Below are positions 1-12,217 of a DNA stretch of 64,000 bases, one piece after another. How positions within the stretch are numbered: the stretch's first letter is position 1; each line of letters starts with the position of its first letter. A program made the position numbers and the translations under genes. The notes under the pieces were generated by a model. It did no database searches. It was not told where the DNA came from and worked only from the letters and a program-made list of their open reading frames with translations. The DNA is from Lomentospora prolificans (lineage: Eukaryota > Ascomycota > Sordariomycetes > Microascales > Microascaceae): NCBI GenBank assembly GCA_029532625.1, contig JARFXM010000008.1, positions 434,001-498,000 of the forward strand. The letters are read 5' to 3'.

Positions 1-1700
1 AAAAGCAGGGTCTGTTCGGAAGTGGTGGAAGCTCACACCTTCAAATTTACCGTCGCGTCCGTACACCAAAGGTACCCTGCTCTACTGATAGATGAGTGTA
101 CTACTATCCTTCATACCGCAACCCAACATTCTATGGAAGGATCCATGAGTTTAGAGTGAAGCCTTCTGCACGATGGGGAAATGCCTTCTGCGCACTGCAG
201 CCTGGTCATGCTAGTTTATGCCCTTGTTGGCTCGGCCAATCAGTCCACACACCTCCCCCGAGATGGAACAGATTGATGTCCATCTGCTCAGGTGAAGGGG
301 GACTTCTGGGCACCGTAAGCAACCCGGGCACTCTCGTCGAGCATCTATTCGCACGGTACGGTAATGAACAAGTACTCTTCTCCTCCCCACTTGTCCCCAG
401 AGCCCCCTCTGACTTCAGGCCCGGTCTGGAGCAAACCTTATCCCTGGCAGTAATCATTTCATTTTAGGAAAGAAGCTCATTTCAATGGAAATGTAATTGT
501 ACAGTAAGTTTACATCAATTAATCACACTGTGGTTAGACCAGTGACCTTTGCAGGGAGCCCCTATAATTTTCACAAGCAAATTACTCTAGTTGTACAGGT
601 ACCTTGGTCGCGTCGCTCCTCCCTGGTCAATCCCCATTATAACAAAGTTGCAGTCGGCTAGCTTGGTACCGGTACTCTCGGAAAGGTGATGGCCTCCGGA
701 ATGCGCTCCACAGCGAAAGAAGTGAATTGGTGGGGGGGGGGATCTCGCATTCTCGACCTATTAAGACCCCATTTTCCTAACAGGCGGGAACAGGCCCAGT
801 CCTATACTAGGGCGCTGCAGTGTATCGACTTGCAGAAGGACTCTGCCGCCAATTCGAGCCGGCAAGCAAAAGAGCTCGAGTGGCGTCTGCTTCGCTCACC
901 AACAAGCTACACCTTTCTCCATTCGATCCTCCATGTTGCGCCAGTCGTGCTCTTCTTCGCATGGCTAGAGGGCCACCCTAGGCAGCGCATGGGACAATTG
1001 ATCGATGAATCGCTCGCTATTGCTCGGCTCTAATGCTCGTCCGGGCTCCTTGGCCACGATTAATTCCATTCTAATCGCCAAGTACTGTACGAGAACACTG
1101 TGACATATGAGATGCAGTACATTTCGTGACAATCGACGTCTTGCATTTTTCGCCCACCATCCCGGCCTAGGGCGTGCTATTGTGCCCACTTCAGGCCCAC
1201 TGCAAGGGCAACGCGCTGCGAGATCAGACCGGGCCTTCTATTCGACAGATCCAATTTCCCGTTGCAACAATAACAAAAAGGCAACATTGAACCGTCGATT
1301 CCTCAAGGGGGACAATGGGGAGAGGCGGGAGAACAGGCGCCAACAGAGTGCTTGCAGACCCTCCTCGTAGCGAAAACCCCCTTTTTCCTTTCATTCCAGC
1401 AATCCCAACCCAGAGCCTAGGTTCAGGTTCAACGTCAATTCATGGCCAACCACTGGTCGCCCTATAACCTATTGAAGCTGGTAGTCATTGATACTTCGCA
1501 CGCTACCACTAATACCGTCCTGTCCACCAACTGGCCAGTGGGTGGTAGAGTAACCCTCAACCAATACCCCTAGCCAGCAGTAAGAGCAAATTGATCAATT
1601 GATAGCTCTCATTTGGAGTGTTTCTCTCTACCATCCCATTGATTGATCCCATCACCGGCCATCTGCGTCGCCCGGGTTCCTCTCCACTACAATAGCGTGC
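1..1700. other. Gene-free left edge
   Basis: No coding region is recognisable. Open frames on both strands are shorter than about 125 codons and resemble no family I know. A run of ten G lies near 731-740. The last few hundred bases lead into the CT-rich leader of the G-beta gene. A partial gene continuing off the left end cannot be excluded, but nothing supports one. Confidence 0.5.
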
Positions 1701-2075
1701 AGTGGTACTCTGGTCCCTCTGTACCGCCCTTCCCCCGGTCCTCTGTGCTCTCAAGCGAGACCCTTCTTGTTTCTCCTTCGCTCGCCCTCTTTTTTTTTTT
1801 TTTTACCCTTCCTTCTCCCACACCTCTCCACCCCCCCGAGCGCACGCACCACCACACGCACACCACACACCACCCTCCCGAAGCATTGAGTTCCAGTGCC
1901 AGTGCTCCTGCTCGCCATTCGTTCCCTTCAACCCAATCTCCCTCCTGCAAACAATCCCCCCTCTCAAACCTTATCCCCGTCTCTTTCACCATCCGCCAAT
2001 CCACACAACCCTCCACCTTTCTCCTCGACACGATCGCTCCGCACCTCCGCCACGACTCCTCTAATCGCATCGACA
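1701..2075 (+). promoter_or_regulatory. CT-rich leader/core promoter of the G-beta gene
   Basis: A strongly pyrimidine-rich stretch with a T15 run (1790-1804) and many CCTC/CACC words sits directly upstream of the G-beta start codon. CT-rich tracts are usual around transcription starts and in 5' leaders of filamentous ascomycetes. The exact transcription start cannot be read from sequence. Confidence 0.45.
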
Positions 2076-3634
2076 ATGAATTCGCAAGGTCCAAATGATG
2101 TATCGCCCGAGGCGATGCAGGCGCGCATCCAGCAGGCGCGACGCGAGGCCGAGAACTTGAAGGACAGGATCAAGAGGAAGAAGGATGAGCTCGCTGACAC
2201 TACTCGTGAGTCGAATCGCCTACCCCCTTCCCTGATCATCCCATCCGCTGTTCAGCGCACCAAATGGCAGTTTCATCCGGCAACTTGCTCCATTTGATTG
2301 CATTTCAATTTTATTCATTGTCAACTCGCCTGACAATTGCGTTCCTGCGCCCCTATCACCGCTCGGAATACCGCCCCTATTCGTGCACCACAATATGCTA
2401 ACCAACGCTCATAGTTCGCTCGGTGGCTCAACAGGCCCACGAGCCAATTTCGAAGAATCAGATGATGAAGGCGAAGCGGACGTTGAAGGGACATCTTGCC
2501 AAGATCTACGCCATGCACTGGTCGACCGACCGCCGACACCTCGTTTCCGCCTCTCAAGATGGAAAGCTAATTATCTGGGACGCCTACACGACAAACAAGG
2601 TCCACGCCATTCCCCTCCGATCTTCTTGGGTTATGACCTGTGCGTATTCTCCTAGCGGTAACTTCGTCGCCTGTGGTGGTCTCGACAACATTTGCTCCAT
2701 CTATAACCTCAACCAGCAGCGTGAGGGTCCGACGCGCGTCGCTAGGGAGCTCTCCGGCCACGCCGGCTACCTCTCCTGCTGTCGATTCATCAATGACCGA
2801 AGCATCCTCACCTCCTCCGGTGACATGACTTGTATCCAGTGGGACATTGAGACCGGCCAAAAAGTGACTGATTTCACCGACCATCTCGGAGACGTCATGA
2901 GCATCAGCCTTAACCCTACCAACTCCAACACTTTTATTTCGGGTGCTTGCGATGCGTTCGCCAAGCTTTGGGATATCCGTGCCGGCAAGGCCGTTCAGAC
3001 ATTCGCTGGTCATGAATCTGATATTAACGCGATTCAATTCTTCCCCGACGGCCACTCTTTTGTGACTGGCTCCGATGACGCCACCTGCCGACTCTTCGAC
3101 ATCAGGGCGGACCGCGAATTGAACCTTTATGGAGTTAGTTCTCTCCTTACATGCTATCCACCTATTGCTCTCGGCTACTTTCTTTTGCGTTTTTGGGCCT
3201 CCGTAATTTCTAATCTCATTCTGATAGTCCGAATCTATCCTCTGCGGCATCACCTCCGTCGCCACCTCTGTCTCCGGACGTCTTCTCTTCGCCGGATATG
3301 ACGACTTCGAGTGCAAGGTATGTTTTGCTTGATCGAGCGAATAATTTAGCTATACTCAGAAGCCCGAAAAACTGACGGTCCTCTTAGGTCTGGGATGTAA
3401 CGAGGGGTGAGAAGGTTGGCTCCCTCGTTGGTCACGACAATCGCGTCAGCTGCTTGGGTGTGAGCAATGACGGCATAAGTTTATGCACAGGCTCTTGGGA
3501 CTCTTTGGTAAGTACCCGACGAGAACGGCCATCCCAATCTTTTCATTTGGGCTCTTCCTCCTAGGGCTAGCCATTCGTCGTGAACTCAATACTAATATCG
3601 TTATCGCGAATAGCTCAAGGTCTGGGCCTACTAA
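2076..3634 (+). CDS. gnb-1: Heterotrimeric G protein beta subunit (five exons, 359 aa)
   Basis: Exons by frame and splice signals: 2076-2205, 2415-3133, 3228-3317, 3388-3507, 3614-3634; introns of 209, 94, 70 and 106 nt. The 359-residue product has the length I expect for a fungal G-beta. It opens with an N-terminal helix ([20 protein letters not shown]) that pairs with G-gamma in a coiled coil. Seven WD40 repeats follow, beginning around [14 protein letters not shown], with WD-type repeat ends such as LIIWDA and AKLWDIRAG, and the chain ends in the repeat SLLKVWAY. It is the membrane-bound partner of G-gamma that releases and activates effectors for mating, growth and virulence in fungi. The last exon has only six codons plus stop and is easily missed. 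The donors GTGAGT, GTTAGT, GTATGT and GTAAGT are all plausible. The protein closely matches the Cryphonectria/Neurospora G-beta as I remember it, so the family call is very secure. The symbol follows Neurospora. Confidence 0.97.
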
Positions 3635-4600
3635 ACAATGGAATTTCAATAACGACCAAGGCGATCGAGTTTTTTGTCAGGATATAACGGTGCTGCGGAA
3701 CGTTTGTTCTTTATTACTAACCTCATTCTCGATATCCGACCTCATTTCAACCTAATATCTCTTTTCACCTCTCTACGCCGTCGATTAATGCACAAAAATC
3801 CTGGCTGATCAGGATGACGCCACGATACGAAGCCACACTCGATACCCTCCTCGAAACGCCGATACCGTCATGAATTGGGGAGAGAGGGTACCGTTTCTAT
3901 CACCACTGGCGAAGCTCGAGGCTCGTAGTCATATCATGTCTTTTTTTCTTCTTCAAGCAAAAGCCTAGCCAGATCGGTGTCATTTTTGGAATGGACCCGT
4001 TGCCATATTCCCATATTCTCTGCACCATATTTTCCTCGTTTCCTTTTTCCAGGCACGTTGATGTTTTTTTTTTTTTTTTTCGAGGGCGGTTGTACTACAT
4101 CCTAGGGTTTTTCTTACTGGCACATTGTTCCTTGTGTGTTTCTAGCTTTACATGTATGTTGCCAGCTTAACCCGCGCCTTACAAGTTCTTTTTTAGCAAA
4201 TTTGAAGAACGCAGTAGCGGGGATCATGCGAAAAGAGTTGAGCGGAGCGGAGCGTCGGGAGATGGCGCGAGAGGCCGTTGGTGAGTCTGCGCTCGACCCG
4301 TCGGTCCCTTGTTGGCCTTATCGACCTAGTCTATATATCAGGAGGGGGTGCTTTTCCACGTCGACTCTATCGCAGTCTGAACTGTTTCTTCAGCGTATAT
4401 CAGGTTATAGTTGTAGATGGGCTTGTTCTTTTTGTGAAGAGGCGTGAAGTCGGTCGAGAAAAGAGGAGTGTTGTGTTGTCTGTGGCCAGGAGCTTCTATA
4501 CCAAAAAAGGACTATTCTTTATCACTGCATAACCGTTTCCCTCATCATGTTGTTCGCTAGTAGTGATGTTCTCCCGTGCAAAGTAGCACGCGGCCATTCA
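3635..4600. other. 3' flank of the G-beta gene
   Basis: Probably 3' untranslated and intergenic sequence. It contains a T17 run at 4064-4080 and no frame with gene-like features. The two overlapping short open frames near 4136-4532 have no recognisable product. Confidence 0.5.
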
Positions 4601-7600
4601 TAATGAAAATTGACTCCCGTTGGGTATGGATCGGCAGGGTCGTGGTTCAAGCTTGCTAACGGGGCCGCGCACAGCGAGATAACACATCGAGTGAAGAGGC
4701 GTGTCCACCATTAACACCACTGCCTGTTACGCCGAAGAAGGGGAATCCTGAAGGAGCGCGATTTGCGATAGCGGTCGCTCTACCAAGGGAAAGTACTCCC
4801 GGTGGCCTCTGGCCGCTTGCGGGAGTCTATCTTGGTACCCAGGACGCACACCCGAGAGTGGCGGCCGCCGGCCTAAGGGGCAGAGTGACTGCATGCTCGC
4901 AGAATATAGGCCGCCTGGCATCGTTCCCGGGCTCGTTCTTGGGTGGGCTAGAAGGTCTTGGTCAATCCGATCTCAGTCGGTCAGCGGTTCCAATGGCAGG
5001 TACGCCTGTAGGCCCTCGCCTTCGGCTTCAGAAGGCATGTCTTCCGATCGTGCGATGCGCTTATTGCGAGTATCGATGCCGAGCCATTTAACCATTTGTC
5101 TGCTGGATCAACGTCGAAGTAGGTTTTCTGATGTGTATATGAAGGACAACCATATTCTCAGGTCTGTGGACCCCAGAGTAGTATATCGGTAGGGAGGAAG
5201 GAGCACCATGGGGAGGGTGTGATGTTCCTATTACGTTGTGGAGCACTTTGGGTCCAGAAGCTGTACCGTTTTCGCCCATGAAATTGGTCAGATTACCGAG
5301 ATCCACTCACTCTTTGGGATATGTGTGAAACCCGTTCCTGAAGGGCTTATGGTGGATGTGAATGGCTGGAGGGCCATTTTCCATGGGAGTCCCGATGGGC
5401 GCAGGTAAGCTTGGCTCTCTCGGCAGCTGAATAGTTGAACCAAGGGATCCATTCTAAGGGTGATTCTGAGGGCGATTGCGTCGAGCCAAAGAACGCCTTC
5501 GAGAGCATAAGTAGGACGATTTGCTCTTCGCGAACGGCCCGTCATACTCCTAGTAGTGTCTGCTATTGCTCTCGGCGGACAAGCCTATTGGATGCTCCCT
5601 TGTTCTTGTCCAGATCTCGAGTAGTCCTACGAGATGCTATCGAGGAAGGAACAACCGATTGAGTAGGGTAGGCAGTTGGAAGAAACGAGCATCGCTTGGA
5701 ACAGCCAGCAATTTAGGAAACACATGTCTTCGGAGTGTGATCGCGAGGACGAGTCTCCCATTGGTGCATCCGTTCCCGTTCCACCGTCTAGTTCTTCCAG
5801 TTTGCTCCCTTAGTCTCCTAGATTAGCTTGGAATGTAGTCTTCAACGAGGAAATGGGGGGAGTCACTATGGTTCTCTCATTCTCCGTTCTTAGCCATTGA
5901 TAGAATCTTTGTTTAGAATCGTTGTCTAGAGCGATACCGGGAGGAAGCGTCGTTATTCACTTCGTGATGGTGCTGCCAGGCGTAGTGATGATTCGGAATA
6001 TGGATCCAGTGCGAACAGCCAGGAGGGCGTATAAAACGATACGGACTACTGAACTCGGGAGGAATGAATAGCCGTTTTCAGGGTTTGGGTCTCCTCTCTT
6101 GGACTTGTGGAAGACTAATTCCGACTTTGTTCTTCTGTTGGAAAGGCAGGCAAGCTTCCTCTGAGGAATGACAAGTCTAGGGAGGCGGCGAGTGAAAACA
6201 GAGTATGCTTGTTATGGCTTCGTTGCTAAGCAGGTCTCGTCTGTCCTTGTCAATGTCGGTTGTTCTTGGTGCCTGGTTGCGAAGAAAGAGAAAGGGCCCG
6301 AGGAACTGGATGTGTGGGCAGCCCACATTCGTCGGCTTCGCGGACAATGCCGCTATCCGGCTTTAATCCAAGTGACAAGAAACATCATCAGACGGTGGCG
6401 GAGAGTAAGTTTGTGATGGAAGAACTGATATTGGAAAGGAGGACACAGCGTATAAGTGTTTACAGGTCGGCCAGTGGGCGGCAAAGACCCTCGGTAAGTC
6501 CGTCTACATACGAGCTGGTTTGTTTCATCTACTATCATTACGGCACCGCAGATATATGACGGCCTCAAAGGTGGGAGCTTTACACATATGACGGGAGTAA
6601 GTGTCTATTTGAGCCCCTTTGTATATGCGTGATTGCCTTTCATATAGGATCTTTTCGGCGAGCCCGGCGCCCGGCGGCTTTTACCGGGCGATTTTACGAG
6701 TCCCGCAGGTCGGTATCTTGGCAATTAAGTTGCGAGGTAGCATGCTGGCTCATGAATATATAAACTGCTACACAACAGAGTTGCATACGTAGAGACCGAG
6801 ATGTGCTTGCGACAGCCCGAGGTATCATTGCTTCCTTGTTAGCCGATGCTGTTTCAAAGGTCGTTGATAGAAGACATGAAGGCCGACGGCGATACAACCA
6901 CTTCGACCTAGGTGAGACGGAGAATGGTCGCCCACGAAGTTAAGTGTTGTCATCTTTAGTGTCTCTTGGGCCCCGGAGCAAGATATCCCCCCCCGGCGAT
7001 TTCGAAGCTGCGGCTTTAACGACTTCCCGAGCCGCGAGGCGTCTTCAGAGGTATCATCACACTTCGCAGGTTAGACGAATACGACGCTACCGGGACAATC
7101 GAATGGACGGCTGGTCATATATCCGACGATGGCAGCCAGGGAATAGTTGATGCTCTGCTCGCAACCTCGAAAATATACTGAGGCAAAGCAATCTCGGCCT
7201 CTTCGAGCGTCTCGAGCGTCTCGTCTTCAAACGCGGGAGAATGTCACGGGGCATATCGATATCAACCAACGGCCGAGCCGCGGTAGTACAGGACCAAGGC
7301 CACGTTAGCCGTCCGCAGATGGCATAGGGTTGGCGATCACCACGAGGCAAATGGGGAATGAGACAATACGTACTGAAGTCCTTTTTTCCCGTCGTGGGAA
7401 CTACCTGAGGGCTCGAGTCTAGAAAAGAGGCAGGGATTTCATGCGTTTTGATCGGAGCCGGGTTCGCTTCGACTAACTGGAAATAGAGAACTTGTGGTTG
7501 CCCCATTAGTGGTCCTGCAGATTTGCTCACTCACGAATCGACGGAGATCAAACGAGGGCTCCGGAGAAGAGCGCGCATCGAAACGATGGGGGTTTGCCTC

Positions 7601-10540
7601 GTTGTAATGGTTACAGGCTAGTCCACACAGATATTGGAGAGGGTGGCATTACCGATCGATCCCCTTGAAGCTGGCCTTCGACATACAGCTGGCGAACTCC
7701 ATGCAATCTCACTACCGAGATTTCGCCTGGGGTTAATAGCGCGGAGTTCGAGAGCTGGGAAATTTCCTAGTATGACATGTTGAGTTGCAGGAGCACAGAT
7801 CTAGAAGCAAATTTAAAGCGGCAAGGGATGCGCATCCAGATGGGCTGGATGTACGGCAGGATCGAGATTGCGCTCTGGTATTGTGCGAGCGCCGCACATT
7901 TAGAGTGCACTACTAGTAGAGGAAGACACTGGAAGGATGGCCTGGAGAAACAATACTAGTGTTGGTACATCCATCGGATGGGTTATCAGGGCCGGAGAAT
8001 ATCTCATTTTAGTGAATGCAACGTCTTGTGCTTAATCCGGCTATACCAGACGAACATTGATTGATGGTCCATTCCATGCTTGTTTGTTGCACCGAGGCAA
8101 AATCAGCTGAGGGGAGGCTAAAAAAGCGAGATGAGTCGAAGATGCTGTCGCGGATTAGGGCGATGCATGAAAAGCGCAAAGGCGCGGGATCGAGCTGCTC
8201 GCGCAGGCGCATGCTTGTAGCAAAGGAATGCCTTGTACATCGCATACCTCATCCTCTGCATGAGGAGTTGGATTGTAGCCTGGATAGAGTCTAGATGTTA
8301 CATTGGAAGCTGGTCACTGGGATTCAAAGCCTACGGTGAGAAGCCGGAGCAAGGCAGGAGGAGTATCCTTGCAAGGTGAGCTGGCGAAGCTAAGTATAGC
8401 CTCCATGGTCACGGGCCAAGGCAAGAGCCAGCTAGGAGGATCCACCGCCTACTTGTGCCAGCGATGGGTCGGCGAGAGAGGAATTTAGTGAGTTGGACGT
8501 GACCAGCCAGTTATACGAATCTGAACATTCCGTACGAGCTATTCCTTCGATGCTCGCATGGTCACCCCTGGTGAATGAACACGGCAGTTATGACCTTAAC
8601 CAGGAAGGACGGCGTTGAACTAGTGTCAGGTCACTGAATCCACCGAATCTGAGAAGGGTTCTCTTTCCAACAATGCTCGCGAGTTCCCACCTCGCGCCGA
8701 GGTCAAAAGCTGAGCAGGAAGGAAAGGATATAGAGTTGAGCCCTTGGGATACCTAGAACCGAGATCAGGGTTTCATGTCGCGTGAGGCTCCACCGCCCAT
8801 GGACGCTCTTCTTTGTGATGCTTTTATGATGGCGAATTAAGCCTGGCTTAAATTCCACGGGTGGGAGACAGGTAGACGAGGTATTTGGTAATTCATCTTG
8901 GCCTGCCGATCGGCGGCTCGATTCGATACAGGTTCCATGGTTCACAAGATATCAGGGATGCCATGACCGCGAGGGACCTATTCTTCGTGACCCTTGGAAA
9001 CGCCCACCATGGCAAGTGGGCTTGTCCCGGAAGGAAGGAAGCTGGAGGCGCGTTGGTCAGACAGAGATGACCGAACCTTCAGTTTCCCTGCGCCCAGTCG
9101 CTGCCTCGTGCGAACCTCGTGCCATGAGGTCACCCTGGTTGGGCGGTCAGGGTGGGCTTGCCGCAACACAACCATTTTAAGACACACGTGTGACCAAAGG
9201 GCAAGCATTATTAGAACATGTCCAGCCGAGGCTCCAACAAGGATGTCAGAGAAAGTTTTGCTTCTATTCCTGGCCGCTCATCGTCGGAGGCTCTCCTGTC
9301 GTGATGCTGGTTGTTTTGACCTTGTCATGCCAACTCTAAAAAGAAGAGCCAGGCGGAGCATTGAGGAACGCAAACATCTTCACCGCCGTGATGTACGAAA
9401 CACGTCCTTCTGTGTCCTGCGTCTGTCCATGCCTGGATGGTGCACAATGACCTGAACGTGCCCAGTGCAGCTCTGAAGGCCCTGATCTTGTCGTTGTCGG
9501 GATGAGGATGAGGACGAGAATAGCCTGGAGGAGGAAACAACCCCTGGGACCTGTGAGCTGCGCCAATGAACCCCGTTCTCCAACCCCGGACGCACACTAA
9601 TCCCATCTTGGTGCCCACCCATTCGCGACACTTGCAGGCCCTGCAGCCACTTGCAGAGCGAGTCTCACCACCTCGGCCGATTCTGAAACATCCTGACACA
9701 AGGGTGGTCCAGAACCCCTAGCCCCGAGAGAGTATGGGCCAGCGTCGTTCGGCCCAGCCGGGGTGACACCGATTTCGTTGCCCTACCACCCGCGTCACCT
9801 TGTCCCGATGCCGAAATATCTCACAAATCTTTACCGCCATTTCCTTTTCTAGTGGCCCTAATGTTAAGAGCGCTCCATCTCGTCGGTGCTCTTTTAGAAT
9901 TTATGGACCCGGAAAAAGACTGGTAGCGCCAGGCCCAGAATACAGTGACCCACCAATGGATCCCTGGCACGTCGGATGCCAGGCCTAGGGCTGGGATTGG
10001 AACCCTCGTGGCTTTCTTCCGAATGTCCAAGCACCGAAGAGGCTGGGGGATTATTAAGACACTTGCTCATTCATGGATCCAATCTTTGAGCCAGCGCAAG
10101 CAATTGACCCCAAAGGTGCGCTGTCCGGCTGCCGTGTCTCCCGGCTACAGTGGCTGGCACCCCTTTCGGTGGGAATAGTGGGCAGCTAGTGTGCGTCAGT
10201 TGGTGTACCCTCAAAATTACAGCCTGGCAGGCTGACACACTAAATCGAATCGTCGCGAGCCCACGCTGGCTGGCTGGCCATCAATTGATGCACCCACCTC
10301 CAACCTACTTCGTACATTCCGTCTATTGACTGCTAAATTGGGCTGCGCAACGTGTCCACCCCACTAAACCATGGTCCATGTTCTCGCTGGTTGTAGCCAG
10401 CGTCAGGTTCGATGTTCTTTTTCCACCCAGCCAGCCCTGGAGGCTGGTCAAAGTCTGCCCACTTGTGCAGCATACGATGTACATCTTAGGCAGCGCCCAA
10501 CTTTCGACACTCGCCTCAGCTCGTTTCATCGCCTAATAGC
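4601..10540. other. Gene-poor interval between G-beta and the phosducin-like gene
   Basis: About 6 kb with no intact gene that I can defend. Open frames are short, and the longest (minus strand 7087-7530, 147 codons) is not longer than chance allows. Between 5.2 and 7.1 kb there are exon-like pieces bounded by good splice signals, treated in the findings as a possible decayed or unrecognised spliced gene. GGCTGGCTGGC-type words occur near 10265-10280. No terminal repeats, transposase or reverse-transcriptase motifs were seen. Confidence 0.45.
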
Positions 10541-11260
10541 CCGCCGCATTGCGCTCATTTTACCCTTCTAATCCCGGTCAATTTCCCATCGACGATACAA
10601 TCTCTGCATCGCCTCTGCCTTTGATTGGGAAAATGCCACGAGGCTCCACTCCTTCCAGAAAAATCCACACCGCCCACCCCTCGTCTCCAACGCTCTCCCT
10701 TCTCTTGCTCCGCCAAAAACTGCATGTCTCTGTCCAATGCTCCATTCTCCCTCCCTCTTGACCCTTGTCTCGCCCTTGTTATGCGTCCCCCCAACTTCGC
10801 CCATCTCCGATCCCTCCTCTGATTGGCATAAACCTGACGATCGCTTTACACCCCACCCAACAATCACACACGCCTTTTGCCGATCCTCCTCTCACGACTC
10901 CCATTCCTCCTCTCCAGAATAATATTACTTGACAAACTCTCTTTATCTCCTGATCCCTGCACATAACCTTGTGTGTGATTGATCCCTTTTTCTTCCATCT
11001 GCGAAACACGTCTGCGAAACCCGCCTGAGAGTTTCTCATCACTTCGACAACTCCGTGGAACTATTGGCCGCCCTGTCTCAAGTACCGCGAGTCCAGTTAT
11101 CGTCTCGACTCCTTCTGATATACCCACACACTGCCGCCAGACAAGGAAGCCCCGGGCCTGTGTCTCCCTTGTTTACACATCAGAGAAATCCTCTTACCTT
11201 GTAATTATAAAACCACATCCTACCCGCCCTCCACGATCTGCCCTCTCTCCTTCCTTCACC
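10541..11260 (+). promoter_or_regulatory. CT-rich promoter/leader of the phosducin-like gene
   Basis: Long CT- and CCA-rich tracts run from roughly 10.55 kb to the start codon, as in other leaders of this window. The reading frame is open without an ATG for 94 codons upstream of 11261, so the first ATG in that frame is the annotated start. No binding site is assigned. Confidence 0.4.
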
Positions 11261-12217
11261 ATGTCAGATCCCACTCTTGCCCAAGAAGAGTTCTCTCGTC
11301 TCGTCAACAACAATTCATCAGACGACTATCGCGTTCACCCCGAAGACCGTGACGAAGACAGATTCAACCGCACGGAAGACCTTACAGAAGAAGACGAGTT
11401 CCGCAACAGTCAAATAGACGCCGCCATGAGGATTCCCGCTTTCGACAGGCTCAACGGTGGCGCCGCCACTGCCGAGATCAAGCTTCCTCCTGCCAGCTTC
11501 GACTCGGGCCGCTCCACCGGCGTCAAGGGCGTCATCGCTGATGCCAGGTCCTATGAAATGGCCAAGAAGCAAAGGTTCATGAACGCCGTCCGCACCGCGA
11601 GGCGCTCAATCTTTGGCCTAGACTCCAACCAAAACAACCAACCCAAGTATACCTCTGGTGAGAGTGAGAGCGAAGGTGAGCTCAGCGGTAGTGACGAGGA
11701 GAGCTTCCTCCAGCAATGGCGAGAATCTCGCCGCCGCGAGCTGGAGAGCGAAGCCAGCCGCGCCCCCCGTACGCGTAGGACTAGCCCTAGCGTCAGGATA
11801 TATGGACGCTTTGATGAGGTCGATGCTCTCGGCTACCTCGATGCCATCGAGAAAGTCGGCCGTGACACCGTTGTAGTGGTTTTCGTCTATGACCATGAGG
11901 TATGATGACACAGCAAACCCCGTTCACCCCTCCTTTTACCCACTATATGGTAACAAATGTTTCTATAGTGCCCCGTATCATCCGAGGTTGAGAGTGCCCT
12001 CATCCCGCTCGTATCTCGACATACCGCTGTTCACTTTGTCAAGGTCCACTACGAAGAGATCGAGTTCGACAATGCCGGCGTGCCTGCAGTCCTCGCCTAC
12101 AAGAACCAAGGAGACCTCTTTGCCAACCTCACAGGAATCATCGAGATGATTGCCGACGATGATTCTTTCGGCACCGAGTCGTTGCAGGCTCTGTTCAGGA
12201 AGCACAATGTCTTGTGA
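11261..12217 (+). CDS. bdm-1: Phosducin-like protein, BDM-1/PhLP1 type (two exons, 295 aa)
   Basis: Exons 11261-11899 and 11969-12217 are joined in phase 0 across a 69-nt intron (GTATGA...TATAG). The N-terminal half is acidic and helical and carries the motif TGVKGVIADAR (about residues 86-96), close to the conserved phosducin motif TGPKGVxxDxR. From about residue 179 (RIYGRFDEVDALGYLDAIEK) a thioredoxin-fold domain runs to the end, with the core strands TVVVVFVYDHECP and HFVKVHYEEIEF and the phosducin-type GVPAVLAYKNQGDL. Family members bind G-beta and, with the CCT chaperonin, allow G-beta-gamma assembly; loss in fungi lowers G-beta levels. It lies on the same strand as the G-beta gene and is the next convincing intact gene downstream, which fits a functional link. 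The start ATG follows a CT-rich leader (CACCATG). The call is secure; the symbol follows Cryphonectria. Confidence 0.95.

Noticed and set aside
2567..3316. A 249-codon open frame on the minus strand
   Set aside because: Antisense to the G-beta WD40 region and runs across its introns; explained by codon bias.
7087..7530. 147-codon minus-strand open frame in the G-beta/phosducin gap
   Set aside because: Frames of this length are expected by chance in a 64-kb window of this composition, and the product has no recognisable motif.
4601..10540. An intact transposon in the gap
   Set aside because: No terminal inverted or long direct repeats, target-site duplication, transposase, integrase or reverse-transcriptase motif could be found by eye.
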